Positions 26,257 to 33,865 of a stretch of DNA of 64,000 nt are shown in pieces. The translations under genes were made by a program, and so were the position numbers. Under the pieces are notes generated by a model, which did no database searches, had not been told where the DNA came from, and was given only the letters and a program-made list of their open reading frames with translations. Where the stretch lies: the NCBI RefSeq assembly GCF_000332315.1, contig NZ_KB235937.1, positions 299,039 to 363,038 of the forward strand. The letters are read 5' to 3'. Source of the DNA: Prochlorothrix hollandica PCC 9006 = CALU 1027. GTDB taxonomy: Bacteria; Cyanobacteriota; Cyanobacteriia; Prochlorotrichales; Prochlorotrichaceae. How positions within the stretch are numbered: position 1 is the first letter of the stretch; every line of letters begins with the position of its first letter.

Positions 26257-26353
26257 ATTGACCCTGTAAACTACCCTAGGGCTAGCCATCTAGCCCTGGT
26301 TTCAAGTCTTACCATTAGTTTCTTTTTGTGACTTTGATGTAGTACAAAAGATC
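26257..26353. repeat. Dispersed 95-bp repeat, copy 2
   Basis: Same sequence as 20332-20426 with a few substitutions and two extra bases in the T-run (TTTCTTTTTGTGACTTT). Contains the hairpin AGGGCTAG-CCAT-CTAGCCCT. Located between the Rpn gene and a DUF29 gene, where it might serve as a terminator. Confidence 0.75.
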
Positions 26354-26374
26354 CTCCCTAAAAAAGACCCTACA

Positions 26375-26848
26375 ATGCATCCTGACATCAAAGCTAAGCT
26401 GCAATCCTTATATGATATCGACTACCAGTGCTGGCTTGATGAAACCGTTGCCCAATTGAAAGCACATCAGTACAACAATCTTGATCTAGAAAACCTGATT
26501 GAGGAAATCGAAGGCTTGGGCAGAAGCGATAAACGAGCCATTTTGAGCTACCTGATGCGACTGTGTGAACACCTTCTCAAACTCAGATACTGGCAATCCG
26601 AACGGGAACAATGCTTCAGAGGCTGGGATCTAGAAATCTCTAACTTTCGTCTACAAATCCAAGCCATCCTCAAAGATAGCCCCAGCCTCAACAACTACCT
26701 CAGGGAAAACTTCCTACCCACCTATAGCAACGCCCGCAAGCTCTTCCTCAAAGCCAGTAAACTCGACCCTGAACAAATCCCTCAACATCCTGAATTTAGC
26801 CTAGAGCAAGCCCTAGAAGAAGACTGGCTCCCCTGGCAGCCGCAATAG
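26375..26848 (+). CDS. DUF29 family protein
   Basis: 157 residues. SLYDIDYQCWLDETVAQL, LENLIEEIEGLGRSDKRAIL, LCEHLLKLRYWQSERE, then a CFRGWDLEISNFRLQIQAIL helix and LKDSPSLNNYL, all in the DUF29 order. It differs from the HLLLYQY subgroup at 1.7 and 24.6 kb and resembles the DUF29 at 27562 more closely (DSPSL/DNPSL motif). The Uma2 gene follows 42 bases downstream and is likely in the same transcript. Helical, soluble, function unknown. Confidence 0.87.
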   Translation: MHPDIKAKLQSLYDIDYQCWLDETVAQLKAHQYNNLDLENLIEEIEGLGRSDKRAILSYLMRLCEHLLKLRYWQSEREQCFRGWDLEISNFRLQIQAILKDSPSLNNYLRENFLPTYSNARKLFLKASKLDPEQIPQHPEFSLEQALEEDWLPWQPQ

Positions 26849-26890
26849 CCCGTAACAATCAGCCCCTATCCTGCAATCAAAACTAAACCC

Positions 26891-27559
26891 ATGATCTCAA
26901 CCTTACTGCACCCCTCCCAAAACCAGACCCTTTATCCCGATTCCGATGGACAACCCATGGCCGAAAACACCCTTCAATATGATTGGATTGTCCGCCTCGT
27001 TACGAATTTAAGACGACTCCTCAAAAATCAAACTGCATTTGTGGCAGGAGATTTACTCTGGTATCCCATGCAAGTGGAAACTCCGCCAGCCCCTGCCCAA
27101 GCCCCCGATGTCCTCGTTGCTCTCGGTAGACCACCGGGCTACCGAGGCAGCTACAAGCAATGGGAAGAAGATAACATTGCCCCCCAAGTTGTTTTTGAAA
27201 TTCTTTCTCCCAGTAATACCGCAAAAGAAATGCTCGCCAAGCAACAGTTTTACAGTGACCATGGCGTACTGGAAATGTTCTTCTATGAACCTAAAAGTCA
27301 AGACTTTTGGGGGTTAGTGCGGCCTAAAGCTGAGCAGAACTTTCAACCGATCACCCCCCTCCAATTGCCTTGGACTTCTCCAACCCTAGGGATTCGATTT
27401 GAGTTAGGAGCCGAGGGATTGACGATTTTTTACCCGAATGGAGAGCGCTTTAAAGAACCCGGTGAGTTTGCCGATGAGCGCGATCGAGCTAACCAAGAAC
27501 GCGATCGGGCTTTTGCTAAGCTTCGGGAATTGGGAATTGATCCTCAAGAACTTTTTTAA
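26891..27559 (+). CDS. Uma2 family endonuclease-fold protein
   Basis: 222 residues. AQAPDVLVALGRPPGYRGSY gives the catalytic Asp region, PQVVFEILSPSNTAKEM the Glu region with its downstream Lys, and HGVLEMFFYEP the closing strand. The tail is a short charged helix (ERDRANQERDRAF) ending LRELGIDPQELF, the Gly-Ile-Asp-Pro ending recurring in several Uma2 proteins here. It belongs to a different subgroup from the paralogues at 0.9 and 22.2 kb. DUF29 genes lie on both sides, the downstream one starting 2 bases after this stop, so co-expression is nearly certain. Confidence 0.87.
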   Translation: MISTLLHPSQNQTLYPDSDGQPMAENTLQYDWIVRLVTNLRRLLKNQTAFVAGDLLWYPMQVETPPAPAQAPDVLVALGRPPGYRGSYKQWEEDNIAPQVVFEILSPSNTAKEMLAKQQFYSDHGVLEMFFYEPKSQDFWGLVRPKAEQNFQPITPLQLPWTSPTLGIRFELGAEGLTIFYPNGERFKEPGEFADERDRANQERDRAFAKLRELGIDPQELF

Positions 27560-27561
27560 CC

Positions 27562-28041
27562 ATGTCAAACAGATCAATCTGCGCTAATAATCCCATGCAC
27601 TCTCCTCTCTATGAAACTGACTTTTACAGTTGGGCCATGCAGCAAGCCCAACTCCTGCGCGATCGGCAACTTCAAGAAATAGACTGGAACAACATTATTG
27701 AGGAAATTGAAGCCTTGGGTCGCAGCCAATACCATGCCCTGGTTTCTGCCATTGAGCGACTCACGCTACATTTGCTGAAATGGCAATTTCAGCCCAAAAG
27801 ACGCTCAAAAAGTTGGAAGCATTCCATCAATAAACAACGCATTCAAATGGAGCGCCTCCTAGAAGACAACCCCAGTCTCACCGCAAAACTGGACGACATT
27901 ATCCCCAAAGGCTATAAATACGGTCGTAAAGGCGCAATCCAAGAAACAGGACTCCCCGGCACCCGCTTTCCTGAATCCTGCCCCTATAGCTGGGCTAATC
28001 TCACCGACGAAAACTTCTTCCCTGAACCCACCGAAACCTAA
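27562..28041 (+). CDS. DUF29 family protein
   Basis: 159 residues from the ATG at 27562; an ATG at 27595 (MHSPLYETDFYSW) would give a start more like the other DUF29 proteins. LYETDFYSWAMQQAQLL, IIEEIEALGRSQYHAL, LTLHLLKWQFQPKRRSKSW and LEDNPSLTAKL follow the family order, ending CPYSWANLTDENFFPE. It begins 2 bases after the Uma2 stop and ends 56 bases before another Uma2 gene, placing it inside an alternating DUF29-Uma2-DUF29-Uma2 run. No catalytic motif visible. Confidence 0.86.
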   Translation: MSNRSICANNPMHSPLYETDFYSWAMQQAQLLRDRQLQEIDWNNIIEEIEALGRSQYHALVSAIERLTLHLLKWQFQPKRRSKSWKHSINKQRIQMERLLEDNPSLTAKLDDIIPKGYKYGRKGAIQETGLPGTRFPESCPYSWANLTDENFFPEPTET

Positions 28042-28097
28042 AAATCAGTCTGAAAATCAAAAAACTGCCTGACCCAGCCCCCCCAGAGAACCAAACC

Positions 28098-28763
28098 ATG
28101 CCCCCCACCCTTCTTGCCCCCCCCACCCAACAGCCGCAAACCATCACCCTCCATGGAGTCACCTGGGAACAATACGACACCCTAGTTGAGCTTTTCATCG
28201 ACCAGTTTCCAGCCCTGCGGATGACCTACCTAGAGGGAACCCTTGAAATCATGACCACTTCCCCCGAACACGAGCGAATTAAAACGATTATTGGTCGTCT
28301 AATTGAAGCCTTTGCCGAAGAATTCGATCTTGACCTCAACGGTTACGGAGCCGCCACCTTTCGTAAACAAATCGCCGAACGGGCATTAGAACCCGACGAA
28401 TGCTACTGTTTTGGCCCATTCCAAGACGTTCCCGATATTGCCGTTGAAGTGGTCATCACCAGCGGCACCTTGAAGAAACTACAGGTCTATCAAGGCTTAG
28501 GCGTTCAAGAAGTTTGGTTTTGGCAACAAGGAAACTTTGAAATTTACGCCCTGCTCGACGGCGATCGGGGCTACGAAGCCCAACCCAGCAGCCCCCTCCT
28601 CCCCAACCTCGACTTTGCCCTCCTCGCCCAATTTGTAGACAACCCCCAACAAACCCAAGCCGTCAAAGCCTACCGTAGAGCCTTACAAGAGAGTTTGAAT
28701 ATCGAGCGTCTCAACGCTGAAAATCGCGATCGCCCCCCCCAGCCCAACCCCATGCAACCCTAG
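28098..28763 (+). CDS. Uma2 family endonuclease-fold protein
   Basis: 221 residues. ITLHGVTWEQYDTLVEL and MTYLEGTLEIMTTSPEHE mark the N-terminal part; EPDECYCFG and VPDIAVEVVITSG carry the acidic active-site residues, followed by KKLQVYQGLGVQEVWFWQ. This is the subgroup with the PDE-C-Y motif, distinct from the neighbours, so the array is not a simple recent tandem duplication. The next Uma2 gene starts 2 bases after the stop. C-rich codon usage (CCC, GCC, ATC) is shared with the surrounding genes and differs from the island's left part. Confidence 0.88.
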   Translation: MPPTLLAPPTQQPQTITLHGVTWEQYDTLVELFIDQFPALRMTYLEGTLEIMTTSPEHERIKTIIGRLIEAFAEEFDLDLNGYGAATFRKQIAERALEPDECYCFGPFQDVPDIAVEVVITSGTLKKLQVYQGLGVQEVWFWQQGNFEIYALLDGDRGYEAQPSSPLLPNLDFALLAQFVDNPQQTQAVKAYRRALQESLNIERLNAENRDRPPQPNPMQP

Positions 28764-28765
28764 CC

Positions 28766-29347
28766 ATGCCCCCAACCCTCACCCCAACCCTCACCCCAAC
28801 CCTCACTCTCGCCGCCTTTCTACAGCAACCCGAAACCACCCCCCCCCAGGAATATATCAACGGTCAAACCTGGCCCAAACCCATGGCCAAAGGCAAGCAT
28901 AGCCTGCTCCAAACCCGACTCGTTAGCGCCATTAATCAGCACGCCCTCCCCGATCGCCGTGCCCATGCCTTCACCGAACTGCGCTGTACCGTCGGCGATC
29001 GCTCCCTTGTCCCAGACCTCAGCATCTTTACCTGGCCTCGCATCCCCCTCAGTCCCGAAGGCGACATCGCCGATCACTTTGACATTGCCCCCGATTGGAC
29101 GATCGAAATCCTCTCCCCCGACCAAAACCAAACCCGCGTCATCAACAACATTCTCCACCTCCTCAACCACGGCACAGAACTCGGCTGGCTCATCGACCCG
29201 AGCGAACGCACCATCCTCACCTTCCAAGCCCAACAACAACCCCATCTCCACGACCAACCCACCGACCCCCTCCCCACCCTGCCCTGCCTCACTCCCTGGA
29301 CCCTCAGCCCCGGTGAAATTTTTAGCTGGCTGCACCTCATCCCCTAA
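28766..29347 (+). CDS. Uma2 family endonuclease-fold protein
   Basis: 193 residues. After a short TLTPTLTPTLT repeat the protein has the family order YINGQTWPKPMAKGKHS, ELRCTVGDRSLVPDLSIF, DWTIEILSPDQNQTRV and GTELGWLIDPSERTI, with the PD of VPDLSI and E of IEILSP as predicted catalytic acids. A third Uma2 subgroup (KGKHS type). It starts 2 bases after the preceding Uma2 gene. Substrate unknown. Confidence 0.87.
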   Translation: MPPTLTPTLTPTLTLAAFLQQPETTPPQEYINGQTWPKPMAKGKHSLLQTRLVSAINQHALPDRRAHAFTELRCTVGDRSLVPDLSIFTWPRIPLSPEGDIADHFDIAPDWTIEILSPDQNQTRVINNILHLLNHGTELGWLIDPSERTILTFQAQQQPHLHDQPTDPLPTLPCLTPWTLSPGEIFSWLHLIP

Positions 29348-29404
29348 TCTAGATCAGGTATACTATACCATAACCGAGAGAACTCCATAACCCAGCCAAA
29401 AACC

Positions 29405-30163
29405 ATGCCCCCCACCCCAACCTCCTCACCCCCCCAAACCCTCACTCCCCCATCTCTCGAAGACGGAAACCCAGAAACCAACGAAGATACTCCCTGGGGC
29501 GTAATGCCCGAACCCGACATCAGCGATGTCATCATTGAAGATGGAAAACCCGTGGATAATTGGATCTCAGAAAAGCAACAAAGACTCCTAACCACCTCCG
29601 CCTACAGTTCCTTCACCTTTGACGATCCTTTTATCCTCACCGCCAACGTTGGACTCTTTTACGCAGACAAACAAGCCCCGCTAGTTCCTGATGTCATGCT
29701 AAGCCTCAGGGTCACCTGCCCCAACGACTGGACCCAAAATAAAAACCGCTCCTACTTTGTCTGGAACATGGGCAAAGCCCCCGATGTGGCCATTGAGATT
29801 GTCTCCAATAAAGTCGGCAATGAATTAGGTTCCAAACTCCAAGACTATGCCAAGGCTGGAGTCGGATACTACGTGGTTTTCGATCCGTTTCAGACTTTAA
29901 GTCAGGATGTGTTACGAATCTATGAAAGACGCGGAGTCAGTTACCACCTCCGATCGGATGACTTCCTTGAAGAGGTTAACCTGGGCCTAACCCTATGGTC
30001 TGGGGAATTTGAGGGGAGTTCCTATGGGCACTGGTTACGGTGGTGCGATCGATCGGGGCAAATCTTCCTAACCGGTGACGAAAAGTTCCAACAGGAGAAG
30101 CATCGGGCCGATCGCCTTGCCCAACTCTTAAAAAATCACGGCATTGACCCAAACGCCCTCTAA
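29405..30163 (+). CDS. Uma2 family endonuclease-fold protein
   Basis: 252 residues. VIIEDGKPVDNWISEKQQRLL is the N-terminal family segment; APLVPDVMLSLRV and PDVAIEIVSNKVGNEL hold the catalytic Asp and Glu-x-Lys candidates, followed by DYAKAGVGYYVVFDP. The tail is a short helix ending NHGIDPNAL. It follows the preceding Uma2 gene by 57 bases; directly behind it lies a decayed DUF29 gene on the other strand. Confidence 0.87.
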   Translation: MPPTPTSSPPQTLTPPSLEDGNPETNEDTPWGVMPEPDISDVIIEDGKPVDNWISEKQQRLLTTSAYSSFTFDDPFILTANVGLFYADKQAPLVPDVMLSLRVTCPNDWTQNKNRSYFVWNMGKAPDVAIEIVSNKVGNELGSKLQDYAKAGVGYYVVFDPFQTLSQDVLRIYERRGVSYHLRSDDFLEEVNLGLTLWSGEFEGSSYGHWLRWCDRSGQIFLTGDEKFQQEKHRADRLAQLLKNHGIDPNAL

Positions 30164-30169
30164 ACTCCG

Positions 30170-30261
30170 GGTTAACTGACAAAAAACTCGGACTATCTTC
30201 CAATAAACCCTCAAGCTGGCTCCGTTGCTCCACAATCGTACTCAGCCAACCCTGACCCCGA
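30170..30261 (-). pseudogene. DUF29 fragment truncated by a 103-bp element
   Basis: The minus strand reads RGQGWLSTIVEQRSQLEGLL followed by EDSPSFLSVNPE, equivalent to the mid-helix of DUF29 proteins (compare KSWKHSINKQRIQMERLL, EDNPSL at 27.8 kb). The part that should precede it is replaced by the miniature element at 30262, and no start or end codon of a functional gene remains. Confidence 0.5.
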
Positions 30262-30364
30262 TACAGCAGTCCTAAATGGGTCGTGTGGTGTGCGTCCTCT
30301 GGGCACACACCACACCAAGGGTTTCAGCCGTCGAGATCCTTACAACTGATTTAGGGTTGCTGTA
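30262..30364 (+). mobile_element. 103-bp miniature element (TA type), copy B
   Basis: TACAGCAGTCCTAAATGGG at the left end and TGATTTAGGGTTGCTGTA at the right. The central palindrome is slightly changed (TGTGGTGTGCGTCC / GGGCACACACCAC). Inserted in a DUF29 remnant. Beyond it, 30365-30549 shows nothing recognisable. Confidence 0.85.
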
Positions 30365-30549
30365 TAGCGATCCGAAATCAAAGCGGAACGCTTTTGCACT
30401 CTTCCTGGGGAGAGGGGTTGGGGGTCGGGAGCCTTTTAGATCCCAAGACGGATCACTCTAAAAGCAATGATTTTCCTTACCCTATCAGAGGGGCAACCCA
30501 TCATCCCAGCCCTGGAGCCACGCCCTCCCGTAACTATGCAGGGGGGAAA

Positions 30550-30676
30550 GTGAATAGGGTTTCAGCCCGACGATCGCCGGTCAGAGCCGGATCCAAGGGG
30601 TACATTTCCCTGGGGAACAATCGACATCGGGTAGGGTTCTCGCCCCCGTGCCGACCCTCTTGGTGGCCAACCCATC
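30550..30676 (-). repeat. Remnant of the 283-305-bp miniature element
   Basis: GGGTTTCAGCCCGACGATCG, then GGTCAGAGCCGGATC and CCCCCGTGCCGACCCTCTTG match, in reverse orientation, the right half of the element at 24246-24528. No terminal repeats remain, so this is a decayed, end-truncated copy. Confidence 0.65.
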
Positions 30677-30813
30677 GCCCCATCCCCGATCGCCTGGAAG
30701 TTCTTCAACGGCTGAAACGCCAAATTAGTGTCTTTTCCGGTGAGGAATTCACCGTTATCGCCCAAAATTAAAATAGCTCTAAGCTCCTTCACCCCCCCAA
30801 GAGACCATCTCCT

Positions 30814-31644
30814 ATGATTGCGATCGCCCCCCCTAGCCTCAGTTCCCCAACCCTCCCCCACTCCCCCCAAATTACTTGGGAACCCCTACCCGCTGATTTC
30901 ATCTTGCCCGATGACCCCGTGGACAACCAACTTCAACCCCTTCTCGCCGCTGCTCTCCGCGACTCCCTAGAATTAGCCGGTTTAGTACCGGACTCAGCCC
31001 TCATTGCCACCAACTTTGGCCTTTGCGCCACGGTCAACAGCAAAATCGTTGTCAAAGCCCCCGACTGGGTTTATATCCCCCAGGTTAAGCCCCAACCCGA
31101 TGGAGCCATTCGCCGTAGCTACACCCCCCAAGCCGAAGGAGACCATCCCCTCATGGTCCTCGAATTTATCTCAGAAACCGAAGGGGGAGAATACTCTATT
31201 AACCCCCACTATCCCTACGGCAAATGGCATTTCTATGAGCGAATTCTACAAGTCCCCTTCTACGGTATTTTCCACCCCCAAACGAACACCTTAGAACTCT
31301 ACCGTTTGGTCAATGGCCAATACACAGCCCAACACCCCAATGCCAGTCACCGCTTCTGGATTGCAGAACTTAACCTATTTCTAGGGACTTGGCCCGGTCA
31401 GCGCTCTGCTCTCTCTACCCACTGGCTCCGCTGGTGGGATGCCGCTGAAACTCTCCTACCCTGGAGCAGCGAGGTCATTGACCAGGAACGCCAACGCGCC
31501 GAACAGGAGCGCCAACGCACCGAACAGGAACGCCAACGCGCCGAACAGGCCGAATCCCAACTTCAGCGGGAACAGGCCCTGCGCCAACAACTCCTCGATC
31601 GCCTTCAAGCCCTAGGCATTGACCTCGACGGCACCGAGGCGTAA
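30814..31644 (+). CDS. Uma2 family endonuclease-fold protein with coiled-coil tail
   Basis: 276 residues. ITWEPLPADFILPDDPVDN and AAALRDSLELAGL open the protein; APDWVYIPQVKP and HPLMVLEFISETEGGE supply the acidic residues, and VPFYGIFHPQTNTLELY the closing strands. The tail carries QERQRAEQ/QERQRTEQ heptads, a predicted coiled coil, ending LGIDLDGTEA. Same domain plan as the proteins at 0.9 and 22.2 kb but from another subgroup. Followed 51 bases downstream by a broken Uma2 gene. Confidence 0.86.
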   Translation: MIAIAPPSLSSPTLPHSPQITWEPLPADFILPDDPVDNQLQPLLAAALRDSLELAGLVPDSALIATNFGLCATVNSKIVVKAPDWVYIPQVKPQPDGAIRRSYTPQAEGDHPLMVLEFISETEGGEYSINPHYPYGKWHFYERILQVPFYGIFHPQTNTLELYRLVNGQYTAQHPNASHRFWIAELNLFLGTWPGQRSALSTHWLRWWDAAETLLPWSSEVIDQERQRAEQERQRTEQERQRAEQAESQLQREQALRQQLLDRLQALGIDLDGTEA

Positions 31645-31695
31645 CCCTAGTTCCCCCAACTGACTGCCCTCAACCCCCAACTGCCCCAGTGAGCC

Positions 31696-32166
31696 ATGAT
31701 CTCCCTCCTCGCACCCCCCCACCTCAGCCCAGAACAGTACCTGACCCAAGAAGAAACCGCCCTCACCAAGAGCGAGTATCATAATGGAACCCTGATCCCC
31801 AGGATCGGCGGATCTATCAACCATAACCGCATTACAGCAGTCCTAAATGGGTCGTGTGGTGTGCCCCCGGAGGGGGCACACCACACCAAGGGTTTCAGCC
31901 ATCGAGATCCTTACAACTGATTTAGGAGTGCTGTATCCGTAATTTCATTCGGCACCTCGATCGTCTCCTCACCTCGCCCGACTGCGATACCCGCCTCCCC
32001 TCCCCCCCAGTCACCTATGAAGTTTTTTGCAACGATCTTCGGGTCTAGATTCCGGCCCACAACCACTACACCTATCCTGATGGTTTGATCCTGGATCAAC
32101 CGCCAGAATTCCACGGCGATCGAACCGATACCATTCTCAACCCTAGCCTGATTCTGGAAAATTATT
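31696..32166 (+). pseudogene. Uma2 gene interrupted by a 103-bp element and a stop codon
   Basis: ATG at 31696 reads HLSPEQYLTQEETALTKSEY, then GSINHNRI up to 31833. Removing the miniature element leaves AACCGCATTATCCGTAATTT, which continues in frame as NRIIRNFIRHLDRLLTSP and on through VTYEVFCNDLRV. A TAG at 32046 replaces the usual Trp of the family's RVWIPA motif, then IPAHNHYTYPDGLI and NPSLILE follow. Beyond 32166 the reading frame degrades further and scraps of coding-like sequence run to about 32530. The gene therefore has at least two independent lesions, and is not functional. Confidence 0.85.
31833..31935 (+). mobile_element. 103-bp miniature element (TA type), copy C, with exact target duplication
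   Basis: TACAGCAGTCCTAAATGGG ... TTTAGGAGTGCTGTA. Excising the 101 bases between one TA and the other restores the Uma2 reading frame across the junction, showing that the target was a TA dinucleotide and that it was duplicated. A perfect central hairpin TGGTGTGCCCCC/GGGGGCACACCA is present. Confidence 0.92.
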
Positions 32167-32620
32167 GCAACTCTCTGCGGAAAATTTATCGCCCGGTGGG
32201 GACAGGTTCAGGAGATAGATTACCGCGATCGGCTCCAATCCCAGGACTGGGTAACCTGTGATTGGGTCAGCGGCTGTAGCCTCATTATCAACTTGGCGAA
32301 CTTTCCAACCTGCCCCCAATTCGACCCGAGCTACTTTTTATACTACGAAAACGTTGACTTTTGCCAACGCTACCGGTAACCAGGCCACATTATCGCCATC
32401 ACCGATCGCCTTTCCCTCTACCATCGCCCTTCGTCCATTACCGATCGGAACCCCCGCCACAGCCCCTATTTTTACGTGGGACACTGGGCGAAAATACTGG
32501 GCGAAAATTTGGATTTTTCGAGGTACCTCTTAGTTAATGGCTTTTTTTGGGGCTAAACTAGTACATATGCACTAATAAAGGGAGGGGATTTCACCACGCC
32601 ATCCCCATCAGAACCGAGGC

Positions 32621-33652
32621 TTAGGGGCGATGGTTTAGTAACGGTTGCCACCAATCCTGGTGTTCCAAATACCAGATCAAGGTTTCTCGGAGTCCTTGCT
32701 CAAAGGTCATGGCGGGTTGCCAGCCGAGTTCGGTTGTGATTTTAGTGTTGTCAATGGCATAGCGACGATCGTGGCCCAGGCGATCGGTCACAAAGGTAAC
32801 CAACTCCTGAGCCGGTGTCACCGGTAACGCCGGGGAAAGTTCATCCATGAGCTGACACAGGGTTTGCACGAGATCGAGGTTTTTAATCTCATTGTTGCCG
32901 CCAATATTATAGGTTTCCCCTAGGCTTCCCCCCTGAATAACCGCATCCAAGGCACTACAATGATCCTTGACATAGAGCCAATCCCGTACATTTTGACCAT
33001 CACCATAAACCGGTAAGGGTTTCCCTTGCAAAACATTAACGCACATCAAGGGAATTAGCTTTTCTGGAAACTGAAAGGGTCCATAATTATTGGAACAATT
33101 AGTAATAATTGTGGGCATTCCATAGGTGTGGAAATAGGCCCGGGCGAGGTGATCGCTGCCAGCTTTAGAGGCAGAATAGGGACTATTGGGGGCGTAGGGA
33201 GTCGTTTCCGTAAAGGCAGGATCCGTGGGGGATAAGCTGCCGTATACCTCATCGGTGGACACATGGAGAAAACGCAAGTGGGGGGGTTGCCCCAAACTCA
33301 ACCAATACTGGCGAAAACTTTCCAACAGGGTAAAGGTTCCCACCACATTGGTTTGGACAAAGGCTCCGGGTCCCTGGATGGAACGATCGACGTGGGACTC
33401 CGCAGCAAAATGGGCGATCGTGGTGATCTGTTCCGTGGTCAGTAGGGAGTCCATGAGGGGGCGATCGCAAATATCCCCCTGGACAAATTTAAAGCGGGGA
33501 TGATTCTCTAAGGGGGCTAAATTTTGGCGATTACCCGCATAGGTTAAGGCATCTAAAACCACCAGGCGATCTTCAGGATGGCGATCTAACCAGTAGTGGA
33601 CAAAATTGGAGCCAATAAACCCAGCTCCTCCGGTGACTAATAACGTCAGCAT
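32621..33652 (-). CDS. rfbB: dTDP-glucose 4,6-dehydratase
   Basis: 343 residues from the ATG at 33652 (a TTG three codons upstream is less likely). [15 protein letters not shown] is the Rossmann NAD-binding loop; [21 protein letters not shown] with the catalytic Thr-Asp-Glu triplet, and [17 protein letters not shown] with the Tyr-x3-Lys pair are the RmlB signatures, followed by [19 protein letters not shown]. Catalyses dTDP-glucose to dTDP-4-keto-6-deoxyglucose, second step of dTDP-rhamnose synthesis. Last of the three genes of the minus-strand rfbCAB set; the gap to rfbA holds a 99-bp mobile hairpin element. No rfbD reductase gene is in the window. Confidence 0.95.
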   Translation of the reverse strand: MLTLLVTGGAGFIGSNFVHYWLDRHPEDRLVVLDALTYAGNRQNLAPLENHPRFKFVQGDICDRPLMDSLLTTEQITTIAHFAAESHVDRSIQGPGAFVQTNVVGTFTLLESFRQYWLSLGQPPHLRFLHVSTDEVYGSLSPTDPAFTETTPYAPNSPYSASKAGSDHLARAYFHTYGMPTIITNCSNNYGPFQFPEKLIPLMCVNVLQGKPLPVYGDGQNVRDWLYVKDHCSALDAVIQGGSLGETYNIGGNNEIKNLDLVQTLCQLMDELSPALPVTPAQELVTFVTDRLGHDRRYAIDNTKITTELGWQPAMTFEQGLRETLIWYLEHQDWWQPLLNHRP

Positions 33653-33699
33653 GAATGGCAAATAAGGTTAGTGAAAAACAGGAACGAGATCAATCAAAT

Positions 33700-33798
33700 G
33701 GGCACCTCGATTAATTGGGTTGGGCGGCTTCGCCGCCCAACCCAACCCCTATTCTTGCGTTGGCACAGGGGCAAGAATTTGGATTTTTCGAGGTGCCC
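33700..33798. mobile_element. 99-bp hairpin element between rfbA and rfbB
   Basis: GGGCACCTCGA at 33700 is repeated inverted as TCGAGGTGCCC ending at 33798. Inside is a strong hairpin, GTTGGGCGGCTTCGCCGCCC. The element is flanked by AAAT on both sides (33696-33699 and 33799-33802), a possible 4-bp target duplication. A single right end, GGATTTTTCGAGGTACC, occurs at about 32513, a likely remnant. Confidence 0.65.
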
Positions 33799-33865
33799 AA
33801 ATCAAGGTAAAACAAATCAAGGTAAAACCAGTAAGGCTTAGGACATTAAAAAGTAGGACAAACCT

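Noticed and set aside
28820-29335. Long minus-strand open frame opposite the Uma2 gene
   Set aside because: Glycine- and valine-rich shadow of a C-rich plus-strand gene; no start signal or family motif, while the plus strand has a clear Uma2 pattern.
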